Positions 33,809-41,471 of a DNA stretch of 64,000 nt are shown here, piece after piece. Positions within the stretch are counted from its first letter, which is position 1. Every line of letters starts with the position of its first letter. The notes under the pieces are model-generated. The model ran no database searches and was not told the origin of the DNA. It saw only the letters and a program-made list of their open reading frames with translations. The stretch spans positions 124,001 through 188,000 of the forward strand of contig NZ_VTER01000004.1 in the NCBI RefSeq assembly GCF_008180445.1. The letters run 5' to 3'. The DNA is from Bacillus_AB infantis_B (GTDB lineage Bacteria; Bacillota; Bacilli; Bacillales; Cytobacillaceae). The translations under genes were made by a program, and so were the position numbers.

Positions 33809-36205
33809 TTATTCGAGCTCCAGCCAATCTGTAAAATAGCCCCGCGGCACAAAGAAGTAATCTGCAGCAAAATCTACAAACATTTCAGAATCCACTTCTT
33901 TATATTTATACTTATCATAATACGCTGAGAGGAAGTCCATTCCCACATCACGCGGGTCATTGCCTTTAACCATGAAACGGTTATTGACCAGTTCGAGCAG
34001 CTTGACTGCCGGCTGTCCGTATACAAATCCGTTATGAGCCACTTCATCCAGCGGCACATTTGAATGCTGTCGTTTAACCGATTCTTCTTCTATACTCTTC
34101 ATCCGGTTAAGAGGAAGAGAAAAAGCCCTTATTTCCCCCTCGCCTTTTCCCGCATAGAAATACATGCTGGTTGCAAACTCGGTAATCCCCTCATCCACCC
34201 ATGCTTCATAATAAGGATCATTAGAAACGGTTCCGTAGAAATATTGATGGGCGATCTCATGGACGATGGAAACCTGGTAGAAATACGAATCCTCAATATA
34301 CGGATTAATCGTAACGATGCCGGGATATTCCATGAACTGGCCTTCATCCAGGACGACATCAAGCGTTTCATGAGGATAATCCCCGATTTTATCCTGATAG
34401 AAGGAAAGAGCCTTTTTGGCAAGATCAAGCGACTGTTCAGGATCTTTGTTATGATCATCCTTCGTAAAGAGCCTTACCTTAACCCCATCTTTTGCTTCTG
34501 CTTCATAAACCTTTGTATCCTTAAGAATACTGATGAAAAAATCCCTGACCTTTTCAGCCTTCAAAGTTCCCCTGGTTTCAGAAGCTGGCGGGTCCTCATC
34601 TGCTGTTGAGGCAATCGTATAGCCTTTTGGTATATCATAGGTAACCTTATAATCCGAAAAATCGGTATGATAGGTTTCCAGCCCTTCGGAATATTCCTCC
34701 TTATTCCATTTATGTTCACGGAAGGTTGCCAGCATCGGGTACCATTGGGCAAGGTAATAATTATGATCCACTTTTGAGAAACGATTCCCGTTTTCGGGAA
34801 GGGTGAATTCATAGTTTATCTCAACACTGCCTTTATCGCCTTCACCCAATTTTTCTGAAAGGAAGACGGTTAAGGTATCATCCTTCAGTTCATAGTCTGC
34901 TTCCTTCCCGTCCACCTTGATGGTATCCAGAGTAACGGAGGCGTAGCCTTCCACGCTTTGGAATGAATGGCCTTCCTTGAATACATTCGGGATAAAATAG
35001 AACACCAGCTTATCCCAGTCATCTTCTGACTCATTCTTCACTTCAATATTGGCTGTCGATGAGAATTCTCCTTGCTTGTTCATCTTAAGGCTCAGGTCAT
35101 ATTCAGCCTGGCTGAAGTTTTTCACCCCTATATCCTGATCCTTTGTGGCATACACATAAGTGCCGGCACTGATAAAGAGGATCAAAAGGATTATAAGCGC
35201 CATCGGCTCAGGCGACAGCAGCTTCCTTCCTTTTTGGGCATCATAATTTTTCCTTACCGGCTTCAGCTTTGGCTCCTGTCCGGTTTTGATCCAAGGTGTT
35301 CTCTGGTAATTGGACTGGAAGCGGTTTTTCATGCCATTGGCCAGCAGGCTGAATGAAATGGTCGTGATCAATAAGACTGCAAGGGGCACCATTAAAATAT
35401 GAAGGTTCCCATAAATATTCCCCCTCGCCTGGCCGACCAGCCCTGCCAGCTCTTTCGTTATGGAATGGAACAAGAGCGGATCATAGGTGACCCTTGTACC
35501 GCCGACAAATATCTCCAGCAGGCCAAGCTGCCCCATAATCGTGATCACATAGACAATTTCAAGAATGAACATGACAAGAAATGTTTCCTTGAGCTGAGGG
35601 AAAATATGTTTCCAGATCAGCCTGTGCCTCCCTGCCCCCAATGCCCTGGCAGCTTCTATGTATACAGATTTGTTCAGCTCTGCCGTTTTCTGCCGGACAG
35701 ATGAGACAATGCTTGGAATGCTGACAAGGGAAGTGATCAGGATGAACAGCATGATAAGCTTCCATGTCGGAATGAATGACAGCGCATTAATTCCCCTGAA
35801 GAAAAAGTAAACGATCAGAAACAGCGGGACAAAGCTCCACGCATTTTCAAACGCCAGCAGCCATCCCGGTGTCCGCTTCCAGGTCCCCACATACAAGCCG
35901 ATAATAGTGCCCAGCACCATCTTGATAAAAGTTACGGCAATCGCGATGAAAACTGTGTATTTCAGGCCATTTAGAATCATGGATGCAATATCATAGCCCC
36001 ATCTGTCAGTCCCCAATGGATATTCGCCAGATTCAAACGGCTGGATCGGCGGTGCGAGCACCTTTCCATCCTTATACTGAGTCTCCAGCGCTTCAGATAA
36101 TTGATGGGGCGCCAGATACGGCCCGAAAACAGCAAAGAAAAGCAGAACACTGACTAGAAATACGCCAATATATAATGAGTAATTCACTCTGAGGAGCTTA
36201 TTCAT
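33809..36205 (-). CDS. Fusion: DppC-type ABC permease with C-terminal M1 zinc peptidase
   Basis: A 798-residue fusion. Residues 1-300 form a DppC-like permease, with YPLGTDRWGYDIAS near residue 63 and the EAA loop EAARALGAGRHRLIWKHIFP near residues 185-204. A further helix (ALIILLILFISAGTYVYAT, about 332-350) precedes an extracellular M1 metallopeptidase domain, residues 360-798. The zinc motif HEIAH lies near 645, with the third ligand Glu about 20 residues on (WVDEGITEF). The EYPGIVTI motif precedes it. The domain lacks the large C-terminal M1 lobe. The reading frame shows no sign of a frameshift. Predicted role: surface peptidase coupled with transport. Confidence 0.9.
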   Translation of the reverse strand: MNKLLRVNYSLYIGVFLVSVLLFFAVFGPYLAPHQLSEALETQYKDGKVLAPPIQPFESGEYPLGTDRWGYDIASMILNGLKYTVFIAIAVTFIKMVLGTIIGLYVGTWKRTPGWLLAFENAWSFVPLFLIVYFFFRGINALSFIPTWKLIMLFILITSLVSIPSIVSSVRQKTAELNKSVYIEAARALGAGRHRLIWKHIFPQLKETFLVMFILEIVYVITIMGQLGLLEIFVGGTRVTYDPLLFHSITKELAGLVGQARGNIYGNLHILMVPLAVLLITTISFSLLANGMKNRFQSNYQRTPWIKTGQEPKLKPVRKNYDAQKGRKLLSPEPMALIILLILFISAGTYVYATKDQDIGVKNFSQAEYDLSLKMNKQGEFSSTANIEVKNESEDDWDKLVFYFIPNVFKEGHSFQSVEGYASVTLDTIKVDGKEADYELKDDTLTVFLSEKLGEGDKGSVEINYEFTLPENGNRFSKVDHNYYLAQWYPMLATFREHKWNKEEYSEGLETYHTDFSDYKVTYDIPKGYTIASTADEDPPASETRGTLKAEKVRDFFISILKDTKVYEAEAKDGVKVRLFTKDDHNKDPEQSLDLAKKALSFYQDKIGDYPHETLDVVLDEGQFMEYPGIVTINPYIEDSYFYQVSIVHEIAHQYFYGTVSNDPYYEAWVDEGITEFATSMYFYAGKGEGEIRAFSLPLNRMKSIEEESVKRQHSNVPLDEVAHNGFVYGQPAVKLLELVNNRFMVKGNDPRDVGMDFLSAYYDKYKYKEVDSEMFVDFAADYFFVPRGYFTDWLELE

Positions 36206-37061
36206 GGATCAGCACCCGCTTAAATAAGTAAAATAATAATCTGATAGAAAGATAAACGATCAGCGACATCAAAAGCATTGCGAACAAGCCGATCGCAATG
36301 GGCTGGAATCCATTAGCCTGGAAAATGAATTTTGTGATTCCTGAAACGTTCATTATGTATTCAACGATAAATAAATTTCCTATCCCAAGCGAAATCACCT
36401 TTGTCATTTCCGCCAGGATAAAAGGCTCGATGTTTTTAAAAACATGCTGAAGATTAATATAATCCAGCCGCATCCCTTTAGCCACCGCGGTCCTGATATA
36501 ATCTTCGCCGCTCAGCTGATAGTATTTCACCGCCACCAGCTTAAACAGATACAAGGTGGGGGCTATCGCCACAAGCACTGTCGGAAACCACGTGTTCAGC
36601 GCACCGGAATCCGGCCTCAGGGAAATGATCCTGATCCCCGTCATTTTATAAAATTTCACCGCAAGGATCATGCTGGCAACAATAATGATGAAATCCGGAA
36701 TGGATGCCAGAATGTTAAGGATATAATTGAATCCCCTGGCTGCCCGGAACCTGCTGATAAAGACACCGAAAACCAGGCTGAGCACGACCGCTGCCAGGAT
36801 CCCTGCTTCCATGATTTTCAGGCTTGTGATAAAGAACCGCCCGATATCCTCCCCGATGGACCGCGTCCTCGTCCCCTGCTGATATGTACCTAAATCCCCG
36901 TCTGCTATTTGTGTGAAAAATTCGCCGTACACCTGCGGCAGCGCACCCGGATCAAAGCTCAGCGATTGTGTTTCCGGATCCGCGGTTACCATCAACGGCA
37001 GTGAGGCAATGAGCAGGATAAGCAATACCACGATGATAAGCTGCTGTATTTGCCTAAGCAT
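36198..37061 (-). CDS. ABC permease, DppB/OppB type (partner of the fusion)
   Basis: A 287-residue DppB-like permease. An N-terminal helix is followed by an extracytoplasmic stretch of about 70 residues, then five helices. The EAA loop is EDYIRTAVAKGMRLDYINLQ. It ends overlapping the peptidase-permease fusion start by 8 bases, so the two are cotranslated and presumably form one heterodimer. GGGGTGG before ATG 37061 decides the start; a GTG nine bases upstream is less likely. No binding protein or ATPase is next to it. Confidence 0.85.
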   Translation of the reverse strand: MLRQIQQLIIVVLLILLIASLPLMVTADPETQSLSFDPGALPQVYGEFFTQIADGDLGTYQQGTRTRSIGEDIGRFFITSLKIMEAGILAAVVLSLVFGVFISRFRAARGFNYILNILASIPDFIIIVASMILAVKFYKMTGIRIISLRPDSGALNTWFPTVLVAIAPTLYLFKLVAVKYYQLSGEDYIRTAVAKGMRLDYINLQHVFKNIEPFILAEMTKVISLGIGNLFIVEYIMNVSGITKFIFQANGFQPIAIGLFAMLLMSLIVYLSIRLLFYLFKRVLIHE

Positions 37062-37186
37062 ATTGACCACCCCTTTTTATATGACCTACAGTCAATGTTT
37101 CCATTTTCCAATTCCTTCACAATTTTGTCAATAATATTCCGTGAATTCCGAAATTTTCGCTTTATATTGTTATAAGCCACATAGAA

Positions 37187-37213
37187 AAGAACAGCCTGCA
37201 TCAGCTGTTCTTT
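37187..37213 (-). terminator. Terminator of yppG
   Basis: AAGAACAGC/GCTGTTCTT stem with an 8-base loop, minus-strand T-rich tail, at the yppG stop. Confidence 0.7.
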
Positions 37214-37766
37214 ATACTTTGAATATACCTCCCAGCCCTTTGACCATGGATGAAACCTGATTGACCGCGCTCATCATCTGCCCGGCTGTATTCATCATTT
37301 TATTGAAATCAAGGGATCCATCCTGGCCTTTAAAGGAATTCATGATCGACTGGACCCCTGAAGGCTGCTTTGCCATGAAAGACTGCTTCGGGTACGGATT
37401 CATGAAAGGATACGGATTGCTGGGCTGCTGGCTTTGCGGCTGCTGATATGCTTCCTCCTGCTGCAGAGGATTTTGAAAAAGCCCCTGGCTTACAGGCTGC
37501 TGGGCCTGAGGCTGGACTTGAGGCTGAATGGGCGGCTGCATCTGATGCTGATAGCCCTGGAAATAGGGCGGCGGATTATGTGCCTGCTGAAACGGATTGA
37601 AGTATGCTGATTGACTGCCGGCAAAAGGCTGGTACTGTGGCTGATATTGAGCCTGGGGGCTTCCTTGCATAGTCGGGAATGCAGAATAGTACCGGTGCCG
37701 GCCGTTTATGCCGCTGCCCCCTGGCTGCTGCACTCGTGCCGGAAATCTTCTGTTTTTTTGAAACAT
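37212..37766 (-). CDS. yppG: YppG family protein
   Basis: A 184-residue protein. The middle is extremely rich in Gln and Pro (QPQYQPF, QPQVQPQAQQ). The conserved C-terminal part contains GVQSIMNSFKGQDGSLDFNKM and ends MVKGLGGIFKV, which is the YppG family signature. It is probably a spore-related or coat-associated protein, but the function is not established. It lies between the permease pair and yppF. Starts at ATG 37766. Confidence 0.88.
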   Translation of the reverse strand: MFQKNRRFPARVQQPGGSGINGRHRYYSAFPTMQGSPQAQYQPQYQPFAGSQSAYFNPFQQAHNPPPYFQGYQHQMQPPIQPQVQPQAQQPVSQGLFQNPLQQEEAYQQPQSQQPSNPYPFMNPYPKQSFMAKQPSGVQSIMNSFKGQDGSLDFNKMMNTAGQMMSAVNQVSSMVKGLGGIFKV

Positions 37767-37956
37767 GGGCAGACATCCTCCTAATACTGGTCGCTACTTT
37801 AAATTATGATGCATCTGCCCAATTTGTGCATTGCAGGTAAGATTATCCGGTTTTGTCTGCTTATGATGAATTTTGTCGGAAGTTTCAATTTTTTAAAAAC
37901 GGAGAAACTTTTTTGTTTCATGATACGATATGGGAAAAGGCGGAGGAGGAACATTA

Positions 37957-38163
37957 ATGAACATTCACGAACTGAGACTGAAATTTTTGCAGCTGAAAGA
38001 TTATAGCCCCGAGAGCGTCAATGAACTATTGGATTTCGCCAAGAAAGCCTATATCCACAATGAGATCACCATTAATGAATACCGCAACCTTATTCGTGAG
38101 CTTGAAGCACAGGGAGCCGCAGCTGACTGTTCCTTCACCGCAGCAGCAAATCTGCAGAATTGA
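37957..38163 (+). CDS. yppF: YppF family protein
   Basis: A 68-residue helical protein: MNIHELRLKFLQLKDYSPES at its start, later NEITINEYRNLIRELEAQGA, both YppF features. ATG 37957 follows GGAGGAGG. It is divergent from yppG. The function is unknown. Confidence 0.88.
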   Translation: MNIHELRLKFLQLKDYSPESVNELLDFAKKAYIHNEITINEYRNLIRELEAQGAAADCSFTAAANLQN

Positions 38164-38210
38164 TCCCCGGAGGGTATAGCGGGACACGGGCCGCATAACT
38201 TTAATCTAAA

Positions 38211-38258
38211 AAAAAGCTTAGCCTGCGGACAATTGTCCTGCAGGCTTTATTTTTTTTC
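38211..38258. terminator. Bidirectional terminator between yppF and yppE
   Basis: AGCCTGC/GCAGGCT with an inner complementary GGACAATTGTCC, T tracts on both sides. Confidence 0.85.
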
Positions 38259-38615
38259 GTCTAAATGGCCAAGGAGCACATTGAGGACATATTTAGTGGA
38301 GTTATAGTAATTAATGAAACGTGTCCGGCTTGTTTCCGGGAAAAAGCATTGGACAGTAATCAGTTCTATATGCTCCGCTGCCGAACTGATCTGATTTTCA
38401 TGCAGGTTCTTGGGCCTGTTTTCCGAGATCCAGCGGGCAGCCTGAGAGGACCATTCGTCCAGCAGCTGTTTGCTATGATCGGCAAAAGGCTTTACTTCCG
38501 CATAGAAATCAGGCTTCGTTCCTCTTTCCCGCGCCTGGCAGTAATGCTCTGCCGCTTCCTCCGTGCATTCCAGCAGCTCTCTAGTCAGCCTGTCTAAATG
38601 TTTTACCTCGTCCAT
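38247..38615 (-). CDS. yppE: YppE family protein
   Basis: A 122-residue helical-bundle protein. MDEVKHLDRLTRELLECTEE at the N-terminus and SSQAARWISENRPKNLHENQ in the middle match YppE. ATG 38615 is preferred over one three codons earlier because GGAG lies 9 bases before it. The function is unknown. It sits tail to tail with yppF. Confidence 0.82.
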   Translation of the reverse strand: MDEVKHLDRLTRELLECTEEAAEHYCQARERGTKPDFYAEVKPFADHSKQLLDEWSSQAARWISENRPKNLHENQISSAAEHIELITVQCFFPETSRTRFINYYNSTKYVLNVLLGHLDEKK

Positions 38616-38644
38616 ATATTTCATCTCCAGTTGGATATTTGTCC

Positions 38645-38678
38645 AAAAAAATAAAAGTAGCGTGGGTATCCAGCTACT
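38645..38678 (-). terminator. Terminator after the coiled-coil protein gene
   Basis: AGTAGC/GCTACT with a weakly paired inner part, followed by TTTTATTTTTTT on the minus strand. Confidence 0.7.
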
Positions 38679-38704
38679 AAAGATCTTTCTTTATTTTAGA
38701 CAAC

Positions 38705-38968
38705 CTAATAGCCCAATTCAAGCTTAATGCTGTCATTTCCACCTGTCATCTTTCGGTCCCTGCCGTCCTTTTTCCCGGTCTCATGAAGCCGATTCTCAGC
38801 ATTGGCGAGCCTTGATTCACAATATATCATCTTTTGCTGATGTTCTTCCGCCATTTCTCCCCTGAATTTTGAAAGGCTTGTCTCAAGTGCTGCATCCAAT
38901 TCTTCCAGCTGGTCATATATCTCATTCAGCATATGGAGCAATTCTTCTTTCTGTGAAGTGTGTTTCAT
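38705..38968 (-). CDS. Small coiled-coil protein, possibly YppD-like
   Basis: An 87-residue protein. Residues 5-55 form a coiled coil rich in Glu and Leu (EELLHMLNEIYDQLEELDAA); the C-terminus is basic then neutral. The position next to yppE suggests YppD, but I cannot confirm sequence identity. The second of two adjacent ATGs (38968) is chosen because GGAGG lies 7 bases upstream. Confidence 0.65.
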   Translation of the reverse strand: MKHTSQKEELLHMLNEIYDQLEELDAALETSLSKFRGEMAEEHQQKMIYCESRLANAENRLHETGKKDGRDRKMTGGNDSIKLELGY

Positions 38969-39185
38969 CATATAACCTCCCTTTTGCATATATCTGCCCG
39001 ACTGTGCGGCTTTTTGCTATTCACTGTATTCGCCTTCTCTTTTTACTTCCCTTCACCCCTGACAAAACTAGAAGCGATTCGCCAAAGAAAGTTATATTTT
39101 TCAATGGAACAAAGAACGTTTCGACACATCTTGAATGGATGAAATATTGGTGATTGAACACACTAAAGGATGGAGGTGTTGAAAG

Positions 39186-39293
39186 ATGGCAAACAAGGAA
39201 AAACAAAATAAAGTTCAGCCGAAAAAGCAGGAAGAAACAAAAACTGGATACGGCAGCAAAAAGCTGGAAGGCCCGGACAGACCTTCCACCTGA
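39186..39293 (+). CDS. sspM: Small acid-soluble spore protein SspM
   Basis: A 35-residue Lys/Gln-rich protein ending SKKLEGPDRPST, closely resembling the KKLGGPNRPST end of B. subtilis SspM. It is too short to appear in ordinary ORF searches. GGAGGTG (39172-39178) precedes the ATG by 7 bases. GGATG and CACACTA 17 bases apart lie upstream and resemble a sigma-G promoter, which fits forespore expression. It has its own terminator. Confidence 0.85.
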   Translation: MANKEKQNKVQPKKQEETKTGYGSKKLEGPDRPST

Positions 39294-39297
39294 TGAG

Positions 39298-39323
39298 AGC
39301 AAGGGGAATCCCTTGCTTTTTTT
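39298..39323 (+). terminator. Terminator of sspM
   Basis: GCAAGGG/CCCTTGC with a GAAT loop followed by TTTTTTT. Confidence 0.9.
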
Positions 39324-39460
39324 GTGCTGCTGACTGGGCAGACTATGAATGGGTTTTAGTAAAACCAAGGTTCCTTAATCCTAGAACTTCATTCAATAGG
39401 ATAGAGGAAGATTAGAGTCTGTATTTTGGACCTTGGTTATTATATTCTGAACTTGTCAGC

Positions 39461-39600
39461 ATTGCGGTTCCGGCTGGTGTTCTAGAACCGTTATTTTTCG
39501 GTTTTGCCGGAATAGTGGTTCCAGCCTGACTTTCTAGAACCACTATTTTTCGTTTATAGCAGAATAGTGGTCCCAGCCTCATGTTCTAGAACCGCTATTT
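39461..39600. repeat. Three tandem imperfect hairpin repeats
   Basis: Three related units, 50-62 bases apart, each with an inverted pair around CTNGCC-type loops. The best is AATAGTGGTTC at 39511 pairing with GAACCACTATT at 39537-39547. All share TTCTAGAACC and the tail TATTTTTCG or variant. A degenerate fourth unit lies at 39615-39644, and a relic near 39363-39439 (ACCAAGGT...ACCTTGGT). No gene lies in 39324-39698; the section holds only these repeats. Confidence 0.8.
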
Positions 39601-39698
39601 CTCGGTTTTTCTTTAAATAGCAGCGCCAGCTCGTGAACTATATCCTGCTCACATACAAAACCCTCAATCTGCAGCTGATCCGCAATGCCGGACTGCGT

Positions 39699-40685
39699 TT
39701 ACCTTTTAAACCAAATAAACTTCTTTAATCCCGCTGCCCGGTCCAGCTGCCTTTGCTTATGCAAAAACCACTCTGTCATTAAGACAGGCTCTTTGATTTC
39801 CCCTTCTTCTGCAAACCAATCCGGGTCGGCCCTTCTTTCCTCTGACCAATCAATGCTTTCATGTATGTGATGGCTGATAACGGGGTAAGTATCTTTTAAG
39901 GTTTGCAAAGCACGCCTTGTCCCGCCATTGAGGAATTGTTCGTAATCCGCCCTTGATCCCGTGTGAGGCACTTTTCCTGCAAACTTCAGGAACTCCGGAA
40001 AATGAGGGGGCGAGAACAGAATCCCTGCAAGCCTTTTTCCAAGCTTGATTCTTTCGTCTGTTTTTCTGAATTTCTTTACACTTGCGCCATAAAGCCGGCC
40101 GCTGCAGGTTGGAAGCAGGACCGAGCTGAAATGCATCCAGTCCTGGATGGAAAAAAACAGTGAATGAAACACCCTCCTTTTATAAACCGGATGTTCAATC
40201 ACAGGGCGCTGGATCAGATTTTGTTCATTTATAATGAGGGCTGTCATCAGTCTTTCCCTGTCCCCCTCCCGCCAGTAGCGGTTCCATTCTGCTTCCATAA
40301 ATGAAGAAACATGAAAGAATGGCAGAAGATGAAACATTGGCGAGTTTTTTTTCGTCGAATATTCATAGAGAAGCAGCTGTGGAAAGGCATCTGAGAAAAT
40401 GAGCCAATTGGCACGCTCATATGTAAGGAAAAGCCGCTCCCTGATTTCCGGTCCAAGGAGGCAGGACAATGAATCCTCTTCCAGATCGCACATATTCCAG
40501 CCTGCATTTCTGGAAACCATACTCGCCAGGAAAGCCCATAGGATGTCCTGGTGGGATTGATAAAAGTCAAAATATGCATCGGTCCGGCTGATATTATCTT
40601 TGTTATAATGATCCGCAATCGAACGGATTTCCTCGGCGAGCATCCGTTCGGAGCTGTCAAATGTGAAATTGGCTGTCTTTCTCAA
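39699..40685 (-). CDS. yppC: DUF2515 protein YppC
   Basis: A 328-residue protein of the DUF2515 family. It includes NKDNISRTDAYFDFYQSHQD and FLASMVSRNAGWNMCDLE, both typical of YppC, and many aromatic residues. It is probably cytoplasmic or peripheral; its function is unknown. It is divergent from recU, as in B. subtilis. Starts at ATG 40685. Confidence 0.9.
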   Translation of the reverse strand: MRKTANFTFDSSERMLAEEIRSIADHYNKDNISRTDAYFDFYQSHQDILWAFLASMVSRNAGWNMCDLEEDSLSCLLGPEIRERLFLTYERANWLIFSDAFPQLLLYEYSTKKNSPMFHLLPFFHVSSFMEAEWNRYWREGDRERLMTALIINEQNLIQRPVIEHPVYKRRVFHSLFFSIQDWMHFSSVLLPTCSGRLYGASVKKFRKTDERIKLGKRLAGILFSPPHFPEFLKFAGKVPHTGSRADYEQFLNGGTRRALQTLKDTYPVISHHIHESIDWSEERRADPDWFAEEGEIKEPVLMTEWFLHKQRQLDRAAGLKKFIWFKR

Positions 40686-40825
40686 AGCAAACCTCCTTGC
40701 TCACTGTTGTTATCGTTCACTTTTTGGTGCTTTTTATTCAACATTCCAGCCGGCACTTTTGGTATGATGAGTAGTGAGCGATTGCCGGCATAGCGGCACA
40801 ATGAAAAACAGGCAGGTGAATGCAA

Positions 40826-41437
40826 TTGAATTTCCACTACCCGAACGGACGAAAGTATTTGCCGCAAAAGGCGGCTGCTGCGCCTGTGAAAAAGGAGAAA
40901 AAATGGACATATTCCAACAGGGGGATGACACTAGAGGATGATATAAATGAAACAAATGCTTTTTACCTGGAAAGAGGGCTGGCTGTAATCCATAAAAAGC
41001 CCACGCCAGTCCAGATTGTGAATGTTGACTATCCGAAAAGAAGTGCTGCGGTTATTAAGGAGGCCTATTTCAAGCAAGCCTCAACCACAGATTATAATGG
41101 CCTTTATAAAGGAAGATATATTGATTTTGAAGCAAAGGAAACGAAAAATGGCACTTCTTTTCCTCTTAAGAACTTCCATGCCCACCAGATATCCCATATG
41201 CGCAGGATAGTTGCCCAGGGGGGGATCTGTTTTGTGCTGCTCCGTTTCTCAGAGAGCGAAGAAATCTTCCTTTTGGAAGCCTGCTCCCTTTTCCCTTTTT
41301 GGGAGAGAATGGAGAATGGCGGGCGCAAATCCATTGCCAAAACGGAAATAGAAGAAAATGGCCATAGGATCCAGCTTGGCTTCCAGCCCAGGATTGACTA
41401 TATTAAAGTAATAGATTATCTTTATAATCTTACATGA
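40826..41437 (+). CDS. recU: Holliday junction resolvase RecU
   Basis: A 203-residue resolvase. SNRGMTLEDDINETN near residue 35, DFEAKET (catalytic Asp and Glu-x-Lys) near 100, and HQISHMRRIVAQGGICFVLL are the RecU motifs. It cuts four-way junctions in recombination and chromosome segregation. TTG 40826 is chosen because AGGTG is 7 bases upstream. An ATG two codons earlier sits directly against the Shine-Dalgarno sequence. It is followed by ponA 34 bases later. Confidence 0.93.
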   Translation: MNFHYPNGRKYLPQKAAAAPVKKEKKWTYSNRGMTLEDDINETNAFYLERGLAVIHKKPTPVQIVNVDYPKRSAAVIKEAYFKQASTTDYNGLYKGRYIDFEAKETKNGTSFPLKNFHAHQISHMRRIVAQGGICFVLLRFSESEEIFLLEACSLFPFWERMENGGRKSIAKTEIEENGHRIQLGFQPRIDYIKVIDYLYNLT

Positions 41438-41471
41438 TTTTATGCAGATGTAAGAAAGGATGAATATATAT

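Noticed and set aside
39461..39600. CRISPR array
   Set aside because: The units are imperfect hairpins without regular spacers and without cas genes nearby.
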